NCBI GenBank assembly: GCA_041648505.1
Contig: JBAZOY010000105.1
Location: 1-6,333 of the forward strand
Length of the DNA stretch: 6,333 nt
Source: JBAZOY01 sp041648505
GTDB lineage: Bacteria > Desulfobacterota > Syntrophia > Syntrophales > CG2-30-49-12
Direction: 5' to 3'
How positions within the stretch are numbered: the first letter of the stretch is position 1; each line of letters opens with the position of its first letter. The notes below the pieces were generated by a model. That model was not told the origin of the DNA. It saw nothing but the letters and a program-made list of their open reading frames with translations, and ran no database searches. Of this stretch, positions 1 through 6,333 are shown piece after piece. The position numbers were made by a program, and so were the translations under genes.

Positions 1-942
1 GTCAAGGGAAAGTTTTTTCAGGAGGCGTTCCCTTCAGAGGAGGGAAACAACTCCTTCTTACTTTTTTTAGAAAAGGGACTGAGGGAAAGAGAGATTCCCT
101 TCCAGGAAGTGAAGATTTCCCTTCCCGGTAAAAGATCGTCTACCTTCTGGACGAGAGTCTCCCCCTCAGGAAACGATATGCTCGTTGTTTTAAAAGATCT
201 CAAAACGGTAAAAAATATTCGTGATCAGTTACGAAAGGCAGAGCAACTTGCCGCTTTGGGTACCCTGGCCTCAGGTGTTGCACATGAGGTGAGGAACCCT
301 CTTGGATCACTTCGTGGCTTGACCGAACTCATCTCTGAAGATCTCTCCCCGGATGACCCAAAAAGGCTTTACACGGAAAATATGTTAAAAGAAATAGATC
401 GGTTGAACCATCTGGTGGAGGACATCCTCAACTTTGCCCAAAACCCCATGTCCAGCTTAGAGCCTACCGATATATCACAAATTCTGTCCCATTGCATATC
501 CCTTGCCAGATATAATTTCCCCGACAAAAATATCACAGTTAAAGAAATACACCAACCGGGCCTTCCTTTGATACAAGCCGATCAGGAAAGATTGATCCAG
601 GTATTCCTGAATATTATGGGTAATGCCTTTGAAGCCAGTCCTGACAAGGGAAGAATAGAAGTCGAAAGTAAGGAGTCAAGAGAACGCGGAAATTTAATTG
701 TTACCATTTCTGATAGCGGCCCTGGGATAACCACTGAAAGTTTGCCCCTGGTATTTGATCCATTCTACACCACTAAAGAAAAGGGCACGGGGCTTGGCCT
801 TTCCATTGCCCAAAATATCATCACTGCCTATGGGGGAAGCATGGAGGTTGAGAGTGTGCCGGGCCAGGGTGCTACGTTCAGCGTAGTGTTACCGATAAGT
901 GCTGAAACAGAAGCGCAGAAATACAAAAGCACGGGAAAATGA
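1..942 (+). CDS. PAS-type sensor histidine kinase, 3' part (5' end outside the window)
   Basis: The reading frame is open from base 1 to the TGA at 940-942, giving 313 residues; the true start lies upstream. A GTG at 109 is the first obvious internal start but would cut through the domain ahead of the kinase core, so I treat the gene as 5'-partial. Residues 1-75 look like the end of a PAS sensor domain leading into a short helical linker. The kinase core follows: H-box AHEVRNPLG with the phospho-accepting His at fragment residue 95, N-box NIMGNAFEAS at about 204-213, G1 box DSGPGI at 238-243, F-box FDPFYTTK at 252-259 and G2 box GTGLGL at 262-267. All motifs needed for autophosphorylation are present. 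This NtrB/AtoS/ZraS-like architecture matches the sigma-54 response regulator encoded 128 nt downstream, its likely partner. Signal, membrane segments and cellular location cannot be judged because the N-terminus is missing. Confidence 0.93.
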   Translation, partial: VKGKFFQEAFPSEEGNNSFLLFLEKGLREREIPFQEVKISLPGKRSSTFWTRVSPSGNDMLVVLKDLKTVKNIRDQLRKAEQLAALGTLASGVAHEVRNPLGSLRGLTELISEDLSPDDPKRLYTENMLKEIDRLNHLVEDILNFAQNPMSSLEPTDISQILSHCISLARYNFPDKNITVKEIHQPGLPLIQADQERLIQVFLNIMGNAFEASPDKGRIEVESKESRERGNLIVTISDSGPGITTESLPLVFDPFYTTKEKGTGLGLSIAQNIITAYGGSMEVESVPGQGATFSVVLPISAETEAQKYKSTGK

Positions 943-1055
943 AGACTTATACAGATCCGGTTTTCCGGCCACAAAAGGTTATGGACTTAGCAATAAATCT
1001 TCACAGGATAACAATACGATCACCAGAGAAACTCTAATCTAACTTTCCAACATAC

Positions 1056-1061
1056 GGAGGG
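1056..1061 (+). promoter_or_regulatory. Ribosome binding site of the response regulator gene
   Basis: GGAGGG lies 9 nt before the ATG at 1071. It is the only good Shine-Dalgarno match in the 128-nt gap and fixes the start of the regulator gene. Confidence 0.75.
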
Positions 1062-1070
1062 AAAGTAAAT

Positions 1071-2507
1071 ATGCCCGAAAAAATTCTCGTAGTTGACGAT
1101 GACCCAACTATACGCCTCATTTTAACCGAGGCCCTGAAGAAAAGAGGTTTCGCTCTTGAAGAGGCGGGCAGTGCAGAAGAAGCGCTGGATAAAATAAAAG
1201 CCACCTGCCGTAAAGAACTTAAAACCGGGGACTGGAAACCAAAACCTTTCGACCTTATTATCATGGATGTCAGGCTGCCCAAAATGTCCGGCATAGAAGC
1301 GGTGAGCAGGATAAGGAAACTTGACCCTCAGGCCGTAGTGATCGTAGTCACCGCCTATGGGGGGAAGGAAATTGCCCTGGAAGCAATAAAGCAAGGAGCT
1401 TATGACTATTTTACCAAGCCCTTCAAGATGGAAGAGATGGAGATCGTTACCAAGCGGGCAATGGAAAAGAGAAAGCTGCAAAACGATTTGGCGGCCTTGA
1501 GGGAAAGGGTAAAAGAACGCGAATTCGAGAATATAGTGGGCCAGAGCGAGGTGATAAAGAATGTCCTCACCTTGGTAACTAAGGTAGCTCCCCTCGATTC
1601 CACAGTGCTTATTACCGGGGAGAGCGGTACGGGTAAAGAACTTATCGCTCATGCCGTCCACCAGGGAAGCGAGAGATATGGAAGACCTTTTATCAAGGTA
1701 AATTGCGCAGCTATTCCTGAGGGACTCCTTGAGTCAACGCTCTTCGGACATGAAAAAGGGGCATTTACCGGGGCCCACATCCAAATGTTGGGCAAGTTCG
1801 AACTTGCCCAGGGGGGAACTATCTTTCTGGATGAGATAGGGGATATGACTCTTACTACCCAGGCCAAGGTCCTGAGAGTTTTAGAACAAAAAGAAGTGGA
1901 AAGGTTGGGAGGAACCAAAACTATAAAGGTGGATGTGAGGGTGATTGCCGCCACCAACCAGGACCTTTCCCTGGCCATAGGAGAAAAGAGATTCAGAGAA
2001 GACCTCTATTTTCGCCTTAATGTATTTCCCGTCCAGCTCCCTCCCTTAAGGGACAGGAAGGATGATATACCCATCCTGGTTGAGCATTTCATTGACGATA
2101 CAAACCTGAAACTGGGAACCAATATAACCGGGGTATCCAAAGATGCCGTGGAACTTCTTCTTAGTTACCACTGGCCCGGTAACATCAGGGAACTTAAGAA
2201 TACACTGGAGAGAGCGGCCACCATGGCCGATGGAGAACTCATCACCTCCAAGGTTATAACTATATCCCTTGAAGGGTTGAAGGAGAAGTCATGTCCGGGA
2301 TTACCGGAGTTACCCACCTCCCTGGGTGAAACCATACAGGAAGTTGAAAAGCAACTCATCATCAATACCCTTCATAAGACAGGCGGATCACAGATTGAGG
2401 CGGCAAAACTCCTCGGTATTACCGAGAAAAACATCTGGAAAAAGATAAAGAAACACAAAATAGACGCAAAGGGGTTGAAAAAAAGAAGCGCCTCTTCAGG
2501 AGCTTAA
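1071..2507 (+). CDS. Sigma-54-dependent response regulator, NtrC/AtoC family (REC-AAA+-Fis HTH)
   Basis: Encodes 478 residues, within the usual range for NtrC-type activators. The receiver domain (about 1-130) has the acidic pocket D9-D11, phospho-acceptor D66 in IIMDVRLP, switch T94 and K116 in FTKPF. The acceptor sits about 12 residues later than in E. coli NtrC (D54), because of extra sequence around residues 46-60 before strand beta-3. The AAA+ domain (about 154-385) has Walker A GESGTGKE (183-190), the sigma-54-contacting GAFTGA loop (230-235), Walker B FLDEIGD (252-258), an arginine-finger region FREDLYFRLN (308-317) and sensor II WPGNIREL (368-375). A Fis-type helix-turn-helix lies at about 428-463. 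The protein should, when phosphorylated by the upstream kinase, oligomerise and use ATP to open sigma-54 promoters. No -24/-12 promoter or operator for it was found here, so its regulon is unknown. Start ATG is supported by GGAGGG 9 nt upstream. Confidence 0.97.
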   Translation: MPEKILVVDDDPTIRLILTEALKKRGFALEEAGSAEEALDKIKATCRKELKTGDWKPKPFDLIIMDVRLPKMSGIEAVSRIRKLDPQAVVIVVTAYGGKEIALEAIKQGAYDYFTKPFKMEEMEIVTKRAMEKRKLQNDLAALRERVKEREFENIVGQSEVIKNVLTLVTKVAPLDSTVLITGESGTGKELIAHAVHQGSERYGRPFIKVNCAAIPEGLLESTLFGHEKGAFTGAHIQMLGKFELAQGGTIFLDEIGDMTLTTQAKVLRVLEQKEVERLGGTKTIKVDVRVIAATNQDLSLAIGEKRFREDLYFRLNVFPVQLPPLRDRKDDIPILVEHFIDDTNLKLGTNITGVSKDAVELLLSYHWPGNIRELKNTLERAATMADGELITSKVITISLEGLKEKSCPGLPELPTSLGETIQEVEKQLIINTLHKTGGSQIEAAKLLGITEKNIWKKIKKHKIDAKGLKKRSASSGA

Positions 2508-2665
2508 AACACTCCTGCTGTTTTCAGTATACCCACTACAGGCGAAAACTGCTTTCTGAGTGCTCTCGTTAAAAGTTTTACACAGACACCATCGTTGAGA
2601 AATGCAGTAATGATAGCGTTGGTGTCGAAGACAATCTTCAGATGCCATCCGGAAAACATCTTCAT
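2504..2665 (-). pseudogene. Truncated PIN-domain (VapC-like toxin) gene remnant
   Basis: A minus-strand frame runs from an ATG at 2665 to a TAA at 2504-2506, 53 codons. Residues 10-40 (KIVFDTNAIITAFLND, then VKLLTRALRK) match the start of PIN-domain nucleases: hydrophobic beta-1, the first metal-binding Asp (D14) in the hallmark DTN, and the following helix. PIN toxins are usually about 130-140 residues. Here the similarity fades after about residue 40, and the later conserved acidic residues are absent, so the product cannot be an active nuclease. The last 13 or so residues look like chance coding up to the stop. No complete antitoxin gene fits upstream on the minus strand, since only 96 nt separate the ATG from the divergent ispG start. 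The end overlaps the regulator's stop codon by 4 nt, tail to tail. I infer a decayed toxin-antitoxin or stand-alone PIN gene; family assignment is from motif recognition only. Confidence 0.6.
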
Positions 2666-2722
2666 CGGTCATATATACCCGTGGCTAAAAGAGAAGAATT
2701 GCTTTATCCCTGAAATTTGCCG

Positions 2723-2752
2723 TTGAATGTAATTATCCCCTCATGTTATATT
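2723..2752 (+). promoter_or_regulatory. Putative sigma-70 promoter for ispG
   Basis: TTGAAT (2723-2728, 4 of 6 to TTGACA) is separated by 18 nt from TATATT (2747-2752, 5 of 6 to TATAAT). A TG at 2744-2745 gives an extended -10 element. Transcription would begin near 2758-2760, only 2-4 nt before the ispG ATG. This is pattern matching in AT-rich DNA, so confidence is moderate to low. Confidence 0.4.
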
Positions 2753-2761
2753 TTACCCGAT

Positions 2762-3841
2762 ATGAATATAAAAGGGTTTAGCAAAAGAAGAGAAACGAGA
2801 CCTGTTTTCCTGGGTGGCCTCCAGATAGGCGGTAATGCTCCCGTTGTCGTTCAGTCGATGACCTGTACCGATACGAGAGATGTGAAATCTACTGTGTCAC
2901 AGATCAGGCAGCTTGAAGAGGCAGGATGCGAGGTTGTCCGGGTTGCAGTCCCGGACAGAGAAGCTGCTGCCGCACTGACAGAGATCAAGAGACAAATTTC
3001 CATACCCCTTGTTGCGGACATACATTTTAATTATCGCCTTGCCCTCATAGCTGTCAGAAGTGGTGTGGACGGCATCAGGATCAATCCGGGTAATATTGGC
3101 CCGGGGAAAATAAAAGAAATCGCCAAGGTTGCAAAATCACGGGATTGTGTTATTCGTATCGGCATCAATGCCGGGTCTCTCGAAAAGGATTTACTTGTAA
3201 AGCACGGGGGGCCAACCGCTGCCGCCTTGGCGGAAAGCACCATGAGAAATGTTACCCTTCTTGAAGATACGGGCTTTTCCGCACTTAAACTGTCGCTGAA
3301 GTCATCGGATGTACCTACCATGGTCGAGGGCTATAGAGCTGTATCAGCACAGACAGATTATCCCCTTCACCTTGGCGTAACGGAAGCGGGAAGCCTCTTA
3401 AACGCCGCCATCAAGTCTTCCATCGGGATCGGTATTCTTCTGCATGAAGGGATCGGGGATACAATCAGAGTTTCCGTAACCGGCAGTCCCGTCTCTGAAA
3501 TCGGCGTGGCTTATGGAATACTCCGGGCAATGAATATCAGGAAGATAGGTCCCGATATCATATCATGTCCCACCTGCGGCCGCTGTGAGATTGATCTTTT
3601 CAAGCTGACGGAGGAGGTGGAACGGAGGTTATCAGGAATGAAGGGGTATCTCAAGATTGCCCTTATGGGGTGTGTTGTGAACGGTCCCGGTGAAGCTGCT
3701 GAAGCGGATATAGGAATTGCCGGTGGCCACGGCTGGGGAATACTTTTTAAAAAAGGTCAGGTAATCAGAAAAATAAAGGAAAAAGATTTTGTTCAGGTGT
3801 TGTTGGAAGAAATAGACCAATTAACAGAAACCAGGGAATAA
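2762..3841 (+). CDS. ispG: 4-hydroxy-3-methylbut-2-enyl diphosphate synthase (flavodoxin-type), IspG
   Basis: Encodes 359 residues (E. coli IspG is 372). IspG is a cytosolic [4Fe-4S] enzyme of the MEP isoprenoid pathway; it reductively opens the ring of methylerythritol cyclodiphosphate to give HMBPP. The N-terminal TIM-barrel part shows VQSMT, VRVAVP, LVADIHFNYR, RINPGNIG, RIGINAGSLEKD, LHLGVTEAG and EGIGDTIRVS. The C-terminal cluster domain has CPTCGRC with C269 and C272, then MGCVVNGPGE with C304 and E311. These cluster ligands fall within one residue of E. coli C270, C273, C305 and E312, which supports the ATG at 2762. A longer frame from TTG at 2717 would add 15 residues of unconvincing sequence. 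Neither start has a clear Shine-Dalgarno, and a promoter-like sequence ends just before the ATG. The gene ends in tandem in-frame TAA codons. It is the first of three closely packed housekeeping genes with proS and rel. The compact bacterial form lacks the extra middle domain of plant-type IspG. Confidence 0.96.
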   Translation: MNIKGFSKRRETRPVFLGGLQIGGNAPVVVQSMTCTDTRDVKSTVSQIRQLEEAGCEVVRVAVPDREAAAALTEIKRQISIPLVADIHFNYRLALIAVRSGVDGIRINPGNIGPGKIKEIAKVAKSRDCVIRIGINAGSLEKDLLVKHGGPTAAALAESTMRNVTLLEDTGFSALKLSLKSSDVPTMVEGYRAVSAQTDYPLHLGVTEAGSLLNAAIKSSIGIGILLHEGIGDTIRVSVTGSPVSEIGVAYGILRAMNIRKIGPDIISCPTCGRCEIDLFKLTEEVERRLSGMKGYLKIALMGCVVNGPGEAAEADIGIAGGHGWGILFKKGQVIRKIKEKDFVQVLLEEIDQLTETRE

Positions 3842-3849
3842 TAACCGCT

Positions 3850-3892
3850 GCGATTACTGATCGCTCCCGTCTGAGCGTCTATTCCCTGCTCA
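3850..3892 (+). other. Overlapping short hairpins in the ispG-proS spacer (possible leader switch)
   Basis: Three 5-bp stems can form: GCGAT/ATCGC (3850-3854 with 3860-3864), CGCTC/GAGCG (3862-3866 with 3873-3877) and TGAGC/GCTCA (3872-3876 with 3888-3892). The middle stem excludes both others. The third touches the first base of the proS ribosome binding site. The stems are short and could be chance; no leader peptide or T-box element is visible. Confidence 0.2.
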
Positions 3893-3899
3893 AGGAGGT
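3892..3899 (+). promoter_or_regulatory. Ribosome binding site of proS
   Basis: AAGGAGGT is a near-perfect Shine-Dalgarno. Its GGAGG core ends 4 nt before the ATG at 3903 but only 1 nt before the in-frame TTG at 3900, which decides for the ATG. Confidence 0.85.
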
Positions 3900-3902
3900 T
3901 TG

Positions 3903-5627
3903 ATGCGTTATACGGAGATGTTCTTACCCACAGGGAGGGAAGTTCCCTCCGATGCGGAAATTGCCAGCCACCAGCTCATGATCAGAGCAGGAATGATACG
4001 TAAGTTGGCCGGCGGCATTTATTCATATCTTCCCACAGGTTACAGGGTGATACGTAAGGTGGAACAGATTGTACGGGAAGAGATGAACAGGGCGGGTGCT
4101 GAAGAGGTGCTCCTTCCCATGGTTCAGCCCTCTGAACTCTGGGAAGAATCAGGCCGGTGGACGCATTACGGTAGAGAACTTCTCAGGTTTCAGGACCGTC
4201 ATGACAGAAACTACTGCCTCGGACCCACCCACGAGGAGGTCATTACCGACCTCGTACGCCATGAAATCAAGACCTACCGTCAACTTCCCAAGAACCTTTA
4301 CCAGATTCAGAACAAATTCCGTGACGAAATCAGGCCAAGGTTCGGGGTTATGCGTTCCAGGGAGTTCTGCATGAAAGACGCCTACAGTTTCGATATTGAT
4401 GAGGAAGGGGCTGAGATAACCTACCGAAAAATGTTTGACGCCTATAACAGGATATTCAGACGATGCGGCCTCAGGTTTAAGGCAGTAGAAGCTGATTCCG
4501 GTAACATTGGAGGAAGTTTTTCTCATGAATTCATGGTAATCGCCGATTCCGGAGAAGATAGCCTCGTCTTCTGCAATGACTGTGATTATGCGGCAAACAC
4601 GGAAAGGGCCGAGATTACCGCCCCCCCTCAGGAGAAAATTGATGCAAAGGACCTCCTCCCCATTCAGGAGGTCTATACGCCCGATGTAAGGACGATTGAA
4701 GAGGTCTGTGCATTTTTGCATGCAGCTCCGCAGGATGTAGTAAAAACGCTCATCTTTAACGCAGATGATAAGCCCGTTGCAGTTCTTGTGAGGGGTGATG
4801 AAGATATCAATCCCGCCAAGCTGAAAAACCATCTCGGATGCGATACCCTCGAAATGGCAACGGAGGAGATGATCTGTAACGCAACAGGTTCAAAAATGGG
4901 CTTCGCCGGGGCCAGGGGAATCAAAGCAGAAATCATCGCTGATTATTCTCTTATCAATATGGTTAATTTCGTGATGGGGGCCAACAGAGGCGATTATCAT
5001 ATAAAAAACGTAAATACAGGGAGAGATTTTGAGGTTAAGGCGTTTGCCGATTTAAGAATGGTAAAGGAAACAGATTGTTGTCCCCGTTGTAAGGGTGCAC
5101 TTAAATTTGCCAGAGGGATCGAAGTCGGTCATGTCTTTAAACTGGGCACCAAGTACAGCAGAACAATGAAGGCCCGTTACCTCGACAAAGACGGCCGGGA
5201 ACAGTACATGGTCATGGGCTGTTATGGCATCGGTATCGGGAGGACTGTTGCGGCATGTATAGAGCAGAACTATGATAAAGACGGCATTATATGGCCCGTA
5301 CCGATAGCTCCTTATCATGTGGTCATCACACCGGTCAATATCACCGATAATTCCCAATCCTTTGCCGCAACCAATCTTTATCAATCCTTTGTGGAAAAAG
5401 GTATTGAGGTCATTCTCGACGACAGGGATGAGAGGGCGGGTATAAAGTTCAAAGACGCCGATCTGATCGGTATTCCACTCAGGGTCACGATCGGACCCAA
5501 AAGACTTGCCGAAGGTAATATAGAGATCAGGGTCAGGAAATCGGGTGACACGAAAGTCCTTCCCCTTCAAGAGGCAAAAGATTTTGTCATCAAATACATA
5601 GCTGAAGAATTCTCATGTTACGCATAA
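3903..5627 (+). CDS. proS: Prolyl-tRNA synthetase, bacterial type with editing (INS) domain
   Basis: Encodes 574 residues, close to E. coli ProRS (572) and collinear with it from the first residues (MRYTEMFLPT against MRTSQYLLST). The enzyme charges tRNA-Pro with proline in the cytosol as a class II synthetase. Visible signatures are motif 1 around 62-76, GPTHEE (107-112), motif 2 FRDEIRPRFG through MRSREF (139-155, with R140 and R151), and motif 3 GCYGIGIGR (439-447). The insertion (INS/YbaK-like) editing domain, about 225-390, removes mischarged alanine; K281 in VVKTL corresponds to E. coli K279. The C-terminal anticodon-binding domain covers about 468-570 (DDRDERAGIKFKDADL-like block at 506-521). 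Two oddities: Cys pairs at 224/227 and 393/396 flank the editing domain, and the editing loop reads GFAGARG where most relatives have Pro after AG. Start is fixed by AAGGAGGT. It lies 61 nt after ispG and overlaps rel by 13 nt. Confidence 0.98.
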   Translation: MRYTEMFLPTGREVPSDAEIASHQLMIRAGMIRKLAGGIYSYLPTGYRVIRKVEQIVREEMNRAGAEEVLLPMVQPSELWEESGRWTHYGRELLRFQDRHDRNYCLGPTHEEVITDLVRHEIKTYRQLPKNLYQIQNKFRDEIRPRFGVMRSREFCMKDAYSFDIDEEGAEITYRKMFDAYNRIFRRCGLRFKAVEADSGNIGGSFSHEFMVIADSGEDSLVFCNDCDYAANTERAEITAPPQEKIDAKDLLPIQEVYTPDVRTIEEVCAFLHAAPQDVVKTLIFNADDKPVAVLVRGDEDINPAKLKNHLGCDTLEMATEEMICNATGSKMGFAGARGIKAEIIADYSLINMVNFVMGANRGDYHIKNVNTGRDFEVKAFADLRMVKETDCCPRCKGALKFARGIEVGHVFKLGTKYSRTMKARYLDKDGREQYMVMGCYGIGIGRTVAACIEQNYDKDGIIWPVPIAPYHVVITPVNITDNSQSFAATNLYQSFVEKGIEVILDDRDERAGIKFKDADLIGIPLRVTIGPKRLAEGNIEIRVRKSGDTKVLPLQEAKDFVIKYIAEEFSCYA

Positions 5628-6333
5628 CAGATATCCTGGATAAAACTCAGTCCTACCTGTCTCCGGATGAACTGGGAATGATAGAAAAAGCGTATATCTT
5701 TTCCGCTTCCGTCCATCAGGGAGCTGTACGCCTGTCCGGGGAACCTTATCTTACCCATCCGATGGAAGTAGCGGGAATACTTGCCGATATGAAGATGGAT
5801 GCAGCGACAATCGTAACCGGCCTGCTCCACGATACGGTAGAAGACACCTTTACCACCCTTTCCCAGATCGAAGAAGCCTTCGGCAAGGAAGTCGCATTTC
5901 TTGTGGACGGACTGACCAAGATGAGTAAGATCATCTTCAAGGATCGGGAGGAGCGGCAGGCGGAGAATTTCCGAAAAATGATCCTGGCCATGTCATCGGA
6001 TATCAGGTTACTCCTGGTACGGCTGGCAGATAGAATCCACAATATGAGAACCCTTGACTTTCAGCCACCTGAAAGACAGCAAGCCATCGCTACGGAAACA
6101 CTCGAACTTTACGCCCCGCTGGCGAACCGCCTCGGGATCTACTGGATGCAGGTGGAACTGGAAGATCTGGCCTTCAGATATCTCCATTTCAAAGAGTACA
6201 ATGAACTGGCCAGACGAGTAGCAAAGAAAAAAACAAAGAGGGAACAATACACTAAAGAGGTAAAAGACATCCTGCAAAAGGAGATGGAGAGTTTCGGCAT
6301 TAAATGTGAGATTGAGGGGAGGGCAAAACATTT
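5615..6333 (+). CDS. rel: Bifunctional (p)ppGpp synthetase/hydrolase (RelA/SpoT family), 5' part
   Basis: The frame opens with ATG at 5615 and is still open at the window end: 239 full codons plus two bases of about 700-740 expected. An in-frame TGA at 5603 makes this ATG the first possible ATG start, and the N-terminus (MLRITDILDK) fits the family. The HD hydrolase domain is complete in its metal and catalytic residues: H48 in YLTHP, H72-D73 and E76-D77 in LLHDTVEDT, and D139 in RLADRIHNMRTL. (p)ppGpp hydrolysis is therefore expected, unlike in E. coli RelA. The sequence stops at GRAKHF (about 235-240), the entry of the synthetase domain (usually GRPKH or GRTKH), so the synthetase residues and the TGS/ACT regulatory domains cannot be checked. 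The gene overlaps the 3' end of proS by 13 nt, with only a weak GAAGAA purine run upstream, suggesting translational coupling. It controls the stringent response, setting alarmone levels when charged tRNA runs short. Confidence 0.95.
   Translation, partial: MLRITDILDKTQSYLSPDELGMIEKAYIFSASVHQGAVRLSGEPYLTHPMEVAGILADMKMDAATIVTGLLHDTVEDTFTTLSQIEEAFGKEVAFLVDGLTKMSKIIFKDREERQAENFRKMILAMSSDIRLLLVRLADRIHNMRTLDFQPPERQQAIATETLELYAPLANRLGIYWMQVELEDLAFRYLHFKEYNELARRVAKKKTKREQYTKEVKDILQKEMESFGIKCEIEGRAKH

Noticed and set aside
957..968. CCGG-TTTT-CCGG hairpin after the kinase gene
   Set aside because: A 4-bp stem with no following T run; likely chance.
977..991. GG...GC pair in the kinase-regulator gap as a sigma-54 site
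   Set aside because: Spacing is off by one and the sequence around GG does not match TGGCAC.
1122..1661. Minus-strand frame of 179 codons inside the response regulator
   Set aside because: Antisense to the conserved receiver and Walker A regions; low-complexity, Phe/His-rich product typical of a shadow frame.
2497..2524. CAGGAG/CTCCTG hairpin at the regulator stop followed by TTTT, as an intrinsic terminator
   Set aside because: Only 6 bp with a 9-nt loop, and the T run is four long and offset by three bases; too weak to call, though termination between the regulator and ispG would be logical.
2682..2705. TGGC...TTGC pair resembling a sigma-54 -24/-12 promoter upstream of ispG
   Set aside because: GG and GC are 16 nt apart; sigma-54 promoters need about 10, so the elements cannot be bound together.
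2717..2761. Upstream TTG start for IspG adding 15 residues
   Set aside because: No ribosome binding site, the added residues do not resemble IspG, and cluster-ligand numbering fits the ATG at 2762. It would also place the promoter-like sequence inside the gene.
4149..4832. Long minus-strand frame (227 codons) inside proS
   Set aside because: It lies antisense to the strongly conserved ProRS core, has no recognisable domain or ribosome binding site, and is a shadow of the coding strand.

Overview
This 6.3 kb window is dense, ordinary-looking bacterial chromosome with every intact gene on the + strand. The gene types and the ispG-proS-rel order suggest a Gram-negative anaerobe of the former Deltaproteobacteria (Desulfobacterota, Syntrophales-like). 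That placement rests on remembered protein similarity and gene order only; no search was run. Base composition looks balanced, and nothing points to a plasmid, phage or insertion sequence.

Left part (1-2507): the 3' end of a PAS-type sensor histidine kinase, then a complete NtrC/AtoC-type response regulator with receiver, sigma-54-interacting AAA+ and Fis-type DNA-binding domains. They form a two-component system that should activate sigma-54 promoters. Its signal and targets cannot be read from this window. The 128-nt gap between them (943-1070) holds the regulator's ribosome binding site and a doubtful 32-codon reading frame that starts on the kinase stop codon.

Middle (2508-2761): a gap with two noteworthy items. 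One is a 53-codon minus-strand remnant of a PIN-domain (VapC-like) toxin gene that ends tail to tail with the regulator. The other is a plausible sigma-70 promoter so close to the ispG start codon that the mRNA may be leaderless.

Right part (2762-6333): three housekeeping genes in a row. ispG (MEP isoprenoid pathway) is followed after 61 nt by proS (prolyl-tRNA synthetase with an editing domain). rel (bifunctional (p)ppGpp synthetase/hydrolase, cut by the window edge) overlaps proS by 13 nt. proS and rel are probably co-transcribed and may be translationally coupled. The ispG-proS spacer can form three mutually competing short hairpins next to the proS ribosome binding site.

I see no clear undescribed system. 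The best leads are the PIN remnant, the possible leaderless ispG transcript, the competing hairpins before proS, and small protein-level oddities: a receiver-domain insertion in the regulator and a changed editing-loop proline in ProRS.
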